A stretch of DNA of 5,042 bases. Origin: Lysobacteraceae bacterium (GTDB taxonomy: Bacteria; Pseudomonadota; Gammaproteobacteria; Xanthomonadales; Xanthomonadaceae). The DNA lies in the NCBI GenBank assembly GCA_003449515.1, contig DMHI01000171.1, positions 1 to 5,042 on the forward strand. The letters are read 5' to 3'. Below are positions 1-5,042 of the stretch, piece after piece (positions within the stretch are counted from its first letter, which is position 1; each line of letters begins with the position of its first letter). The notes below the pieces were generated by a model. It searched no databases. It saw nothing but the letters and a program-made list of their open reading frames with translations, and was not told the origin of the DNA. The position numbers were made by a program, and so were the translations under genes.

Positions 1-105
1 GCCTACCTGCGCGCGCTCGAGGAACTGGCCGGCTGCCCGCTGTCGATCGTCTCCACCGGCCCCGGCCGCGAATCGACCATCGTGCTGCGCGATCCGTTCG
101 CCTGA
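1..105 (+). CDS. purA: Adenylosuccinate synthetase, C-terminal end (partial)
   Basis: This is the last 34 codons of a gene that begins before the window. PurA joins IMP and aspartate using GTP, the first committed step from IMP to AMP, and acts in the cytoplasm. The visible tail ends in STGPGREST, then IVLRDPFA and a TGA stop. This matches the conserved PurA C-terminus as I recall it from E. coli, which has a STGPDR stretch followed by ILRDPF. The reading frame is open from base 1 and has no ATG of its own, as expected for an interior fragment. The next gene on the same strand starts 89 bases later and is unrelated in function. Nothing looks broken. The catalytic part lies outside the window, so its integrity cannot be judged. 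Confidence 0.93.
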   Translation, partial: AYLRALEELAGCPLSIVSTGPGRESTIVLRDPFA

Positions 106-109
106 GCGG

Positions 110-135
110 CGGACGGCGTCCGGGCGTGGCGCCCG
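110..135 (+). terminator. Two adjacent GC-rich stem-loops after purA, weak terminator candidate
   Basis: Five bases after the purA stop, CGGAC (110-114) can pair with GTCCG (118-122). The overlapping CGGGCG (121-126) can pair with CGCCCG (130-135) around a 3-base loop. No run of T follows either stem, so a classical intrinsic terminator is not supported. The stems could slow polymerase or protect the purA transcript end. In a GC-rich genome such short stems also arise by chance. Confidence 0.25.
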
Positions 136-181
136 ATGTGCCCTCCGCCGGGGTCTGCCATGATCGGCGCGCACGTCTGGC

Positions 182-187
182 GGGGAG
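182..187 (+). promoter_or_regulatory. Ribosome binding site of the sensor kinase gene
   Basis: GGGGAG lies seven bases before the ATG at 195. It is the best Shine-Dalgarno match near the 5' end of the frame and is the main reason for preferring the start at 195 over the upstream GTG at 126 or the internal ATG at 279. Confidence 0.6.
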
Positions 188-194
188 CGGCGGC

Positions 195-3100
195 ATGGTG
201 GATTCGCTACGGGGAGCCCATGCGACGGCGGCGTCGACCGCTGCCTCGCGGGGGTGTCGGCCGTTCTGGCGCGTGGCGATGCCCCTGCTCGCTGCACTGC
301 TGCCCATCGGCTCCGCCGTCGCCTCCGCTCGTGGCCAGACGCCCACCCCGCCGGCATTCCAGACCATCGCCGATGCGCGTGCTGTTCCGAACGGCATCAT
401 CACCGCCCTTGCGGAGGATGCTGACGGCCTGATCTGGGTCGGCTCGACCAATGGCCTCCTGCGCTTCGACGGCAAGCGTGTGCTCCATGAGGCCGATCGT
501 TCGCCGGGCTTGCCAAGGGCCTTCGTTCAGAGTTTGCACGTGTCGGCGGACGGCCGCCTGTGGGTGGGCTTGCAGGGCTACGGCGTGTGGTGGCGCGACC
601 CGACAACCGGGGTCTTCGCGCATCTGCCGCATCCTGATCGCCGATCGGCGAATGCGGAAAGCGGGCTCGCTCCGGTCGCCATCACCTCGGATGGCGAGGG
701 CGGCGTCTGGATCGCCGATGCACGCGAGGGTGCCCGGCGGATCGATGCCGACGGGCGTTGGGCGGCTGGCGGGAGCGTGCTGCCCGGCAAAGCCTTGCGC
801 CGTGCGCTTGTGGATCGGCAGGGCACGCTCTGGCTCGGTGATCGCGAGGGCCTGTGGCGCCTCGAGGCGGGCGCATCGAGCGCCGAGCCGGTCCCGGACC
901 TGGCCGGTCGCGACGTTTACGCGTTGTTCGAGGCCCGCGATGGGCGGCTGTGGGTGGGCACGCAGGCGCACGGCGCGTCGGTGCTCGAGCGCGACGGTGC
1001 CGTGCGGCACCTGCCCCTGGGAATGCACGGCGATGGCGTTGGCCACCCCTGGGTGGGCGGATTCGCGGAATGGGGCGAAGGCCGGCTCTGGCTGTCGACG
1101 TTTGGCGGCGGCATCGAGGTGCGGGACGCCGGAAGTGGTGCCCTGATCGAACGCCTGCGGCATACGCCGGGCCGGATGGGCGGTCTCGCGGTTGACCGCG
1201 TGCAGGCGATCGCCGTCGATCGTGCCGACCAGCTCTGGATCGCGACCTGGGGCGGTGGCCTGCAGCGCCTGCCACACGGCTTGCAGACGTTGCGATACCT
1301 GCCTGCCGGCCCCGGAGGCCTGCGGCATCCGACCATCAACGCCTCCGCGCCCCTGCCTGACGGACGCCTGTGGCTTGCCGTGGGCGATCTCGGCATCGAC
1401 GAGGTGGATACCCGCACGCTGTCGGTGCTGCGCCAGTTCAGGGTTGGCGACTCGCTGGCCGACGGCACGGTGCGCAGCCTGGTGCGGACGCAGGACGGGC
1501 AGTTCTGGGCCGCCATGCAGGAAGGTGGATTGTGGCGAGCGGCGGACGACGCCGGCCACTTCGCCGCCGTCGCCAATGACTGGCCCGAGCGCCGGGTCCG
1601 TGTGCTGGCGCCGGCGCGTGATGGTGGCGTGTGGGTAGGCCTTGAGCGCGGCATGCGGCACGTCGGCAGGGCAGGCGATGCCGGCCCCGCGATTGCGCGA
1701 GCGGACGGAACCCCCTTCGATGAACTGGTCTGGAGCCTGCTGGAAGACGATGCGGGTCGCCTGTGGGTGGGCACACCGCTGGGGCTCTGGTGGCAGCCGC
1801 CATCGGGGGGCGGACTCCGCCCGGCACGCCCGCCGGTTGCCGAGGCCACGCCGCCGTCCCGCGAGGGCGCGACGTCTGGCGTGCTGCGTCTCGAGCAGGG
1901 TCGGGATGGTGCGCTGTGGATGTTGGCCCGCGACGGGCTGTACCGCCTGCAGCCCTCGGCGGACGCTGTCGGCGTCGAGCGCCAGATCGGGGCGGCCGCC
2001 GTGGCGCAGGGATTGGGCGATCAGCTGGTGGTGGATCGGGACGGGGTGGTCTGGACGGGACGCCTGCGCTTCGATCCGCGCTCGCAGCGTTGGCAGACGC
2101 TTGGCCCGGCGGATGGCCTCGATGTCGCCAACCAGGTCTGGAGCGCCAGTCGCGCGATGGCGGATGGGCAGATCGTGTTCGGCACGAGCACCGGCCTGGT
2201 GCTGCTCGACCCATCGCGTTTCCGTCCCTGGGCCTTCACGCCGCGGGTGGTGCTTGACGCGGTCGAGGCCGACGGCGTGGCCTTGCCGCGTGAGTCGCGG
2301 GGCTGGCGTGTTCCGGCCGGTACGCGTCGACTCGCCATCGGGTTCAGCGGCCTCGACTACTCCGACCCCGCCGCGGTGCGCTACCGCTATCGCCTCGAAG
2401 GACACGACGACCGTTGGAACGCCACCGATGCCAGCCAGCCCACGGCTGCGTTCGGCCGCTTGTGGCCGGGCGAGTACCTGCTGGTGGTGGAAGCCACCAA
2501 TCGCGTGGGCGACTGGAGTCCGCATGCTCTCGTGCTGCCACTGACGGTCGAGGCGATGTTCTGGCAGACGCCCGCCTTCCTGTTCGTCACCCTGCTGCTG
2601 GTGCTGCTGCTGGTCGCCGGGCTGGTGCACTGGCGCGAGAGTCTCGCGGCAAAAGGCGCACTCCGCCTGCAGGCGCTCGTCGACCTGCGCACCGCCGAAC
2701 TGGTTCAGGCCCGCGACAATGCCGAGCAGGCCCTGCAGGACCTGCAAGGCGCGCAGGGCAGGCTTGTCGAGGCGCAGAAGATGGCGTCGCTCGGCCAGAT
2801 GGTGGCGGGCGTGGCGCACGAACTCAACACGCCGCTCGGCAACGCGCTGGTGGTCAGTTCGACGCTGCACGAGCACGCGCAGGGCCTCGCCCGGGCCGTC
2901 GAGGAAGGCCGGCTGAAGCGCAGCGATCTCGACGACTTCCTGCGCACCCTCGGCGAGGGCAGCGAGCTCGTGGTTCGCAGCATCGGCCGTGCGCACGAGC
3001 TGGTATCGAGCTTCAAGCAGGTCGCGGTGGATCGATCGAGCAGCAAGCGCCGCCGCTTCGATCTCGCCGCCGTGGTGCAGGAGGCGCTGGCGATGGAAGG

Positions 3101-3545
3101 GCCGACGTTGCGGCATTCGCGCGTCCGCGTGGAGGTGCGTGTGCCCGAGGGCATCACGATGGACAGCTACCCCGGCGCCATCAGCCAGATCGTCGGCAAC
3201 ATGGTGAGCAACGCGGTGATGCACGCCTTCGACGGAGACGCCGTGGGCACCCTGCGCATCGAGGCGACGCGGCATGGCGATGAGCGCGATGGAGACGTGG
3301 TGCTGTCCTTCGCCGACGACGGTCGTGGCATGGACGAGGTGGTGCGGCGCAAGGCCTTCGAGCCGTTCTTCACGACCCGGATGGGGCGGGGTGGCACCGG
3401 CCTCGGCCTCAACATCGTCTACAACCTGGTCGTCCAGTTGCTCGCGGGCAGCATCAGTGTCGAAAGTCGCCCGGGCTTCGGGACGCTGTTCGAGTTGCGC
3501 CTGCCGCTTGTCGCGCCGCCATCGACGCCTGACGCCGATCGGTGA
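195..3545 (+). CDS. Hybrid-type periplasmic propeller sensor histidine kinase (Reg_prop / Y_Y_Y / HisKA / HATPase_c)
   Basis: This predicted inner-membrane sensor kinase has 1116 residues from the chosen ATG. A basic N-terminus leads into a hydrophobic stretch and an ASA cleavage site at about residue 45. Fourteen repeats of the DGxLWVG type (for example DGLIWVG, DGRLWVG, DGGVWVG) fill residues 77 to about 670, enough for two seven-bladed propellers. A Y_Y_Y domain follows at about 682-790, with GLDYSD, YRYRLEGHDD and WSPH. One membrane helix (794-811) and a coiled coil (about 815-860) connect to the kinase. The phosphoacceptor is His875 in AHELNTPLG. N-box residues are Asn1002 and Asn1006, then DDGRGMD (1041-1047), AFEPFFTTR (1054-1062) and GGTGLGL (1066-1072). 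All key residues are present, so it should be active. In this family the propellers sense ligands in the periplasm, often carbohydrate-derived; the ligand here is unknown. There is no receiver or DNA-binding domain ('hybrid' here means only the joined sensor and kinase) and no regulator gene nearby. The ATG at 279 is an alternative start but would lack the basic n-region. Confidence 0.9.
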   Translation: MVDSLRGAHATAASTAASRGCRPFWRVAMPLLAALLPIGSAVASARGQTPTPPAFQTIADARAVPNGIITALAEDADGLIWVGSTNGLLRFDGKRVLHEADRSPGLPRAFVQSLHVSADGRLWVGLQGYGVWWRDPTTGVFAHLPHPDRRSANAESGLAPVAITSDGEGGVWIADAREGARRIDADGRWAAGGSVLPGKALRRALVDRQGTLWLGDREGLWRLEAGASSAEPVPDLAGRDVYALFEARDGRLWVGTQAHGASVLERDGAVRHLPLGMHGDGVGHPWVGGFAEWGEGRLWLSTFGGGIEVRDAGSGALIERLRHTPGRMGGLAVDRVQAIAVDRADQLWIATWGGGLQRLPHGLQTLRYLPAGPGGLRHPTINASAPLPDGRLWLAVGDLGIDEVDTRTLSVLRQFRVGDSLADGTVRSLVRTQDGQFWAAMQEGGLWRAADDAGHFAAVANDWPERRVRVLAPARDGGVWVGLERGMRHVGRAGDAGPAIARADGTPFDELVWSLLEDDAGRLWVGTPLGLWWQPPSGGGLRPARPPVAEATPPSREGATSGVLRLEQGRDGALWMLARDGLYRLQPSADAVGVERQIGAAAVAQGLGDQLVVDRDGVVWTGRLRFDPRSQRWQTLGPADGLDVANQVWSASRAMADGQIVFGTSTGLVLLDPSRFRPWAFTPRVVLDAVEADGVALPRESRGWRVPAGTRRLAIGFSGLDYSDPAAVRYRYRLEGHDDRWNATDASQPTAAFGRLWPGEYLLVVEATNRVGDWSPHALVLPLTVEAMFWQTPAFLFVTLLLVLLLVAGLVHWRESLAAKGALRLQALVDLRTAELVQARDNAEQALQDLQGAQGRLVEAQKMASLGQMVAGVAHELNTPLGNALVVSSTLHEHAQGLARAVEEGRLKRSDLDDFLRTLGEGSELVVRSIGRAHELVSSFKQVAVDRSSSKRRRFDLAAVVQEALAMEGPTLRHSRVRVEVRVPEGITMDSYPGAISQIVGNMVSNAVMHAFDGDAVGTLRIEATRHGDERDGDVVLSFADDGRGMDEVVRRKAFEPFFTTRMGRGGTGLGLNIVYNLVVQLLAGSISVESRPGFGTLFELRLPLVAPPSTPDADR

Positions 3546-3606
3546 GCGGTGCCGGATCGCGGCAAGGTTGCGTCGCGCGGTCGTATGCGCTGGTCAGGCG
3601 CTCGCT

Positions 3607-3921
3607 TCAGGCGCGCTCGTTGAACAGGCTGCCGATCGCGTCCTCGCGGGCGCGGAAGGCGGCCGCGCTGGCTTCGAAATCGCGCTGCGCCACGCGCGCA
3701 TCAAGCGCATCCCTGATCGCGGCCTGGTCGGTGTCGTTGGCTTCCGTCGTGCGCACGGTACGCGCCTGCACGCCGCCGTTCGACGCTTCCACCTGTTCGA
3801 CGCGCAGCCGCACGGCATCCTCGGTCTGGCGGTTGGCGGTATTGCTGGCGGCAACGTCGACGCGCTGGAGCGCAACGGCCATGCCTGACTGCGGAATGCG
3901 GGAGGAGAGGCCGTTGATCAT
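3607..3921 (-). CDS. Short flagellar rod/hook-family-like protein, orphan
   Basis: This 104-residue protein resembles the two ends of flagellar rod and hook proteins (FlgB/FlgC/FlgG group) with little between them. Residues 17-30 (ALQRVDVAASNTAN) match the N-terminal helix motif in which a leucine-rich segment ends in ANNxAN. The tail (about 71-104), with VAQRDFEASAAAFR and IGSLFNERA, resembles the C-terminal helix that ends in LGxLLDxxA. In the family these helices pack together as a coiled coil in the rod or hook. The middle is only about 30-40 residues, so it is shorter than FlgC (about 134 residues). The start at 3921 is chosen because GAGGG (minus strand, 3929-3933) lies seven bases before the ATG; the frame extends to 3990 without better support. 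No other flagellar gene is in the window, so a role in the flagellum is inferred from sequence pattern only. It is transcribed toward the kinase gene and lies 84 bases downstream of the toxin gene. Confidence 0.72.
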   Translation of the reverse strand: MINGLSSRIPQSGMAVALQRVDVAASNTANRQTEDAVRLRVEQVEASNGGVQARTVRTTEANDTDQAAIRDALDARVAQRDFEASAAAFRAREDAIGSLFNERA

Positions 3922-3928
3922 GGCGGTG

Positions 3929-3933
3929 CCCTC
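3929..3933 (-). promoter_or_regulatory. Ribosome binding site of the flagellar-like gene
   Basis: On the minus strand GAGGG precedes the ATG at 3921 with a seven-base spacer. It decides the start and argues against the longer reading from 3990. Confidence 0.5.
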
Positions 3934-3957
3934 GGGGGATGGGGAAAGCTTACGTCC

Positions 3958-3983
3958 GACGGCGCCATAAACCGTGACGGCGC
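3958..3983. repeat. 8-bp direct repeat upstream of the flagellar-like gene
   Basis: GACGGCGC occurs at 3958-3965 and again at 3976-3983, an 18-base period. The pair lies in the 84-base gap between the toxin stop and the flagellar-like start. It could bind a regulator, but the words are GC-rich and short, so chance is a fair explanation. I could not find a convincing sigma-70, sigma-28 or sigma-54 promoter in this gap, nor a T-run terminator for the toxin operon. Confidence 0.3.
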
Positions 3984-4005
3984 ACCACAATCCGCTGCGA
4001 TGATC

Positions 4006-4431
4006 TCAGCGCCAGCGCGACTTCGGCTCGTTGACGGCGCTTGGGCCGATGGGGCGCAGGCGATCGCGCAGCCAGGCGGCGAAGTCGGGCTCGGTGAGGC
4101 GGCCCTCGGCAAGACCGATCATGGCGACGTACTTCTCCTCGTCGGAAGCGATGAGATCCTGTCCGTTGAGGCGCAGGAAGGTTCGATAGGCGACGTGCGC
4201 GGTTCGCTTGTTGCCGTCGAGGAAGGCATGGTTGCGCGCCAGCCCGTAGGCGAGGCTGGCGGCAAGTTCCGCGAGATCCGGCGGCGGGTCGCCATAGGCC
4301 TCGCGCTGCTGCGGTCGCGCCAGTGCTGAATCGAGCAGCGCCTCGTCGCGGATGCCGGTGATGCCGCCGTGCTCGGCGAGTTGCCTCACGTGCAGCGCAA
4401 GCACCAGCGCCTTGTTGATCCAGACGATCAT
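4006..4431 (-). CDS. doc: Doc-family (Fic fold) toxin of a type II toxin-antitoxin pair
   Basis: This 141-residue protein is close in length to P1 Doc (about 126). The diagnostic loop is HAFLDGNKR at residues 68-76, matching the Doc pattern HxFx[DN]xNKR. His68, Phe70, Asp72, Asn74, Lys75 and Arg76 are all kept. The Lys where Fic AMP-transferases have Gly is the Doc hallmark. P1 Doc uses ATP to phosphorylate elongation factor EF-Tu and stop translation, so the same activity is inferred here. The N-terminal part, with RQLAEHGG, GIRD and LLDSALARPQ, is also typical of the family. The ATG lies two bases after the TAG of the antitoxin gene and has no strong ribosome binding site of its own, so translation is probably coupled. 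The gene looks intact. The tail beyond about residue 125 (RPIGPSAVNEPKSRWR) is a likely flexible extension. Confidence 0.92.
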   Translation of the reverse strand: MIVWINKALVLALHVRQLAEHGGITGIRDEALLDSALARPQQREAYGDPPPDLAELAASLAYGLARNHAFLDGNKRTAHVAYRTFLRLNGQDLIASDEEKYVAMIGLAEGRLTEPDFAAWLRDRLRPIGPSAVNEPKSRWR

Positions 4432-4433
4432 GG

Positions 4434-4655
4434 CTACTGCGCCAGCTTGTGCAGCACGGCGCGATCCTCGCGCATCACCTGCTCGGCCACCTCCATCTGC
4501 GTGGCGAGCTCAGGGTCGTAGGGTGTCAGCAGCACGCCGTCCGGCGTTTCCACGGCGAACAGTTCGTCGCCCTTGCCGAGACGCAGGCGGGCGAGCAGGT
4601 CCTTGGGCAGCAGAACGCCGGCCGAATTGCCGACGGCAGTGATTTTCAGGCGCAT
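4434..4655 (-). CDS. AbrB/MazE-family antitoxin partner of the Doc toxin
   Basis: This 73-residue protein is the first gene of the two-gene operon and should neutralise the toxin. Residues 1-46 form a swapped-hairpin AbrB/MazE DNA-binding domain: LKITAVGNSAGVLLPKDLL, then LGKGDELFAVETPDG. The GNSAGVLLPK stretch is the signature of the family. The tail (about 47-73, with MEVAEQVMREDR and LHKLA) is helical and charged, as expected for the part that docks on a toxin. In P1 the antitoxin is Phd, which has a different fold, so the partner here is MazE-like. The ATG at 4655 is preferred because GGAG (minus strand, 4662-4665) precedes it by six bases, and because the N-terminal extension up to 4712 would start inside the promoter. 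It probably represses its own operon through the inverted repeat at 4676-4691. Confidence 0.9.
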   Translation of the reverse strand: MRLKITAVGNSAGVLLPKDLLARLRLGKGDELFAVETPDGVLLTPYDPELATQMEVAEQVMREDRAVLHKLAQ

Positions 4656-4661
4656 GGCGGA

Positions 4662-4665
4662 CTCC
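4662..4665 (-). promoter_or_regulatory. Ribosome binding site of the antitoxin gene
   Basis: On the minus strand GGAG lies six bases before the ATG at 4655. This supports the short antitoxin reading that begins MRLKITAVGN. Confidence 0.55.
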
Positions 4666-4675
4666 GCAGGCGGGT

Positions 4676-4691
4676 TATAACGAACGTTATA
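4676..4691. promoter_or_regulatory. Perfect inverted repeat, probable operator of the toxin-antitoxin operon
   Basis: TATAACG (4676-4682) and CGTTATA (4685-4691) are exact reverse complements separated by AA. It is the only AT-rich island in a GC-rich gap and sits 20 bases before the antitoxin ATG. AbrB/MazE antitoxins bind such palindromes as dimers. An antitoxin dimer here would cover the -10 element and shut off transcription. The binding is inferred from position and symmetry. Confidence 0.65.
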
Positions 4692-4712
4692 CCAGCCTGT
4701 CCGGCGGATCAA
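4686..4712 (-). promoter_or_regulatory. Sigma-70 extended -10 promoter of the toxin-antitoxin operon
   Basis: On the minus strand TGGTATAAC (4694 down to 4686) is an extended -10 element with five of six bases of TATAAT. A TTGATC at 4712-4707 could be a -35 element, but its 15-base spacer is short; the extended -10 makes a strong -35 less necessary. A second TATAAC lies at 4679-4674 in the other arm of the repeat. Transcription would begin at about 4680, leaving a leader of about 25 bases. Confidence 0.55.
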
Positions 4713-4724
4713 GCCGCAGGGCCC

Positions 4725-4749
4725 GCCGGAAGGCCCGGCCGGAAGGCCC
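4725..4749. repeat. 13-bp tandem repeat between gcvP and the toxin-antitoxin operon
   Basis: GCCGGAAGGCCC occurs at 4725-4736 and 4738-4749, one base apart, with a partial third copy (GCCGG) at 4751-4755. Each unit carries GGCC arms that can form a small hairpin. No T-run follows on the minus strand, so it is not a classical terminator for gcvP, though the stems might act as a weak or Rho-assisted one. Confidence 0.6.
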
Positions 4750-4784
4750 AGCCGGCGTCCTGCCTGCGGACTGTTCGACGGCGA

Positions 4785-5042
4785 TCAGCCTGCCGCCGGT
4801 TCCTCGGCGTCCTTGAAGGCCTCGACGGGGATGCAGGCGCACATGATGTTGCGGTCGCCGTAGACGTTGTCGACGCGGGCCACCGGCGGCCAGTACTTCG
4901 AAGCTTTCAGCGACGGCAGCGGGAACGCCGCCAGTTCGCGCGGGTAGCCGCGGGTCCACTCGCTGGCCGTCACCACCATCGCGGTGTGCGGCGCTGCTTT
5001 GAGCGGGTTGTCCTCGCGGTCGAGGCGGCCGTCCTCGATGGC
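4785..5042 (-). CDS. gcvP: Glycine dehydrogenase (decarboxylating), P protein, C-terminal end (partial)
   Basis: This is the last 85 codons of a minus-strand gene that begins beyond the right edge. GcvP is the pyridoxal-phosphate enzyme of the glycine cleavage system: it decarboxylates glycine and passes the aminomethyl group to the lipoyl arm of the H protein, in the cytoplasm. The visible part reads NPLKAAPHTA, EWTRGYPRELAAFPLP, KYWPPVARVDNVYGDRN and CACIPVEAF, which is the highly conserved end of the P protein. The catalytic lysine lies upstream, outside the window. After CACIPVEAF a short acidic and alanine-rich tail (KDAEEPAAG) precedes the TGA. The ATG at 4979 is internal and not a start. 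The following operon is on the same strand but has its own promoter. Confidence 0.95.
   Translation of the reverse strand, partial: AIEDGRLDREDNPLKAAPHTAMVVTASEWTRGYPRELAAFPLPSLKASKYWPPVARVDNVYGDRNIMCACIPVEAFKDAEEPAAG

Noticed and set aside
126..194. Upstream extension of the kinase gene from the GTG at 126
   Set aside because: There is no ribosome binding site before it, and it would place a long non-conserved-looking leader ahead of the signal peptide. The ATG at 195 has GGGGAG at good spacing.
220..432. ATG at 220 in another frame, preceded by its own GGGGAG
   Set aside because: The product is an Arg/Pro-rich string that stops at 432 and lies inside the signal peptide and first blades of the kinase.
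558..1773. Nearly identical short DNA words (ctgtgggtgggc) at 558, 948 and 1761
   Set aside because: They encode the LWVG core of separate propeller blades in the same frame, so they are protein repeats and not a DNA element.
207..3275. A 1022-codon open frame on the minus strand opposite the kinase gene
   Set aside because: Its translation is rich in His, Arg, Ala and Gln with no recognisable domain, which is what the antisense of a GC-rich gene with strong third-position bias gives. The plus-strand frame has a full ordered domain set.
2414..3283. Long plus-strand frame overlapping the kinase core
   Set aside because: It is a shifted reading of the kinase gene, with Arg/Ala/Gly-rich composition and no domain, while the main frame carries all kinase boxes.
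3546..3606. Possible bidirectional terminator between the convergent kinase and flagellar-like genes
   Set aside because: Only a 4-bp GCGC pairing and no T-run on either strand; not supportable.
4000..4329. Plus-strand open frame opposite the toxin gene
   Set aside because: It is the antisense of the doc gene, which has a complete catalytic motif and operon context.
4656..4712. N-terminal extension of the antitoxin from a TTG at 4712
   Set aside because: It would run through the promoter and operator and add residues that are not part of the MazE fold; the ATG at 4655 has a good ribosome binding site.
4687..4959. Minus-strand open frame overlapping the end of gcvP
   Set aside because: It is a shifted reading of gcvP; the gcvP frame gives the conserved P-protein C-terminus.

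Overview
The window reads as ordinary chromosome of a strongly GC-rich gammaproteobacterium. The end of an adenylosuccinate synthetase gene, the end of a glycine decarboxylase gene and a large propeller-type sensor kinase together fit the Lysobacteraceae (Xanthomonadales). That family assignment is an inference from gene types and composition. No rRNA, tRNA, insertion sequence or CRISPR array is visible.

Left part, plus strand. The last 34 codons of purA (1-105) are followed by an 89-base gap with two small GC-rich stem-loops. A large gene then runs from 195 to 3545. It encodes a membrane sensor histidine kinase with a signal peptide, 14 propeller-type repeats (enough for two seven-bladed propellers), a Y_Y_Y domain, one membrane helix, a coiled coil, and HisKA and HATPase_c domains. 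No response regulator is fused to it or lies beside it in the window, so its output partner must be encoded elsewhere or beyond the window.

Right part, minus strand, listed in the direction of transcription. First comes the last 85 codons of gcvP (4785-5042). Next is a 129-base gap holding a 13-bp tandem repeat, and a promoter with a perfect inverted repeat. A toxin-antitoxin operon follows: an AbrB/MazE-type antitoxin (4434-4655) and, two bases later, a Doc-type Fic-fold toxin (4006-4431). Last, after an 84-base gap, is a 104-residue protein (3607-3921) whose two ends resemble the flagellar rod/hook family. It converges on the kinase gene across a 61-base gap.

The genes do not form one pathway. 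Two housekeeping genes flank accessory functions: one sensor, one toxin-antitoxin pair and one orphan flagellar-like protein. I see no convincing wholly new system. The most useful leads are the orphan 14-repeat sensor kinase, the pairing of a MazE-type antitoxin with a Doc toxin under an operator that overlaps its promoter, and the isolated short flagellar-like protein. No stretch longer than 300 bases lacks a gene.
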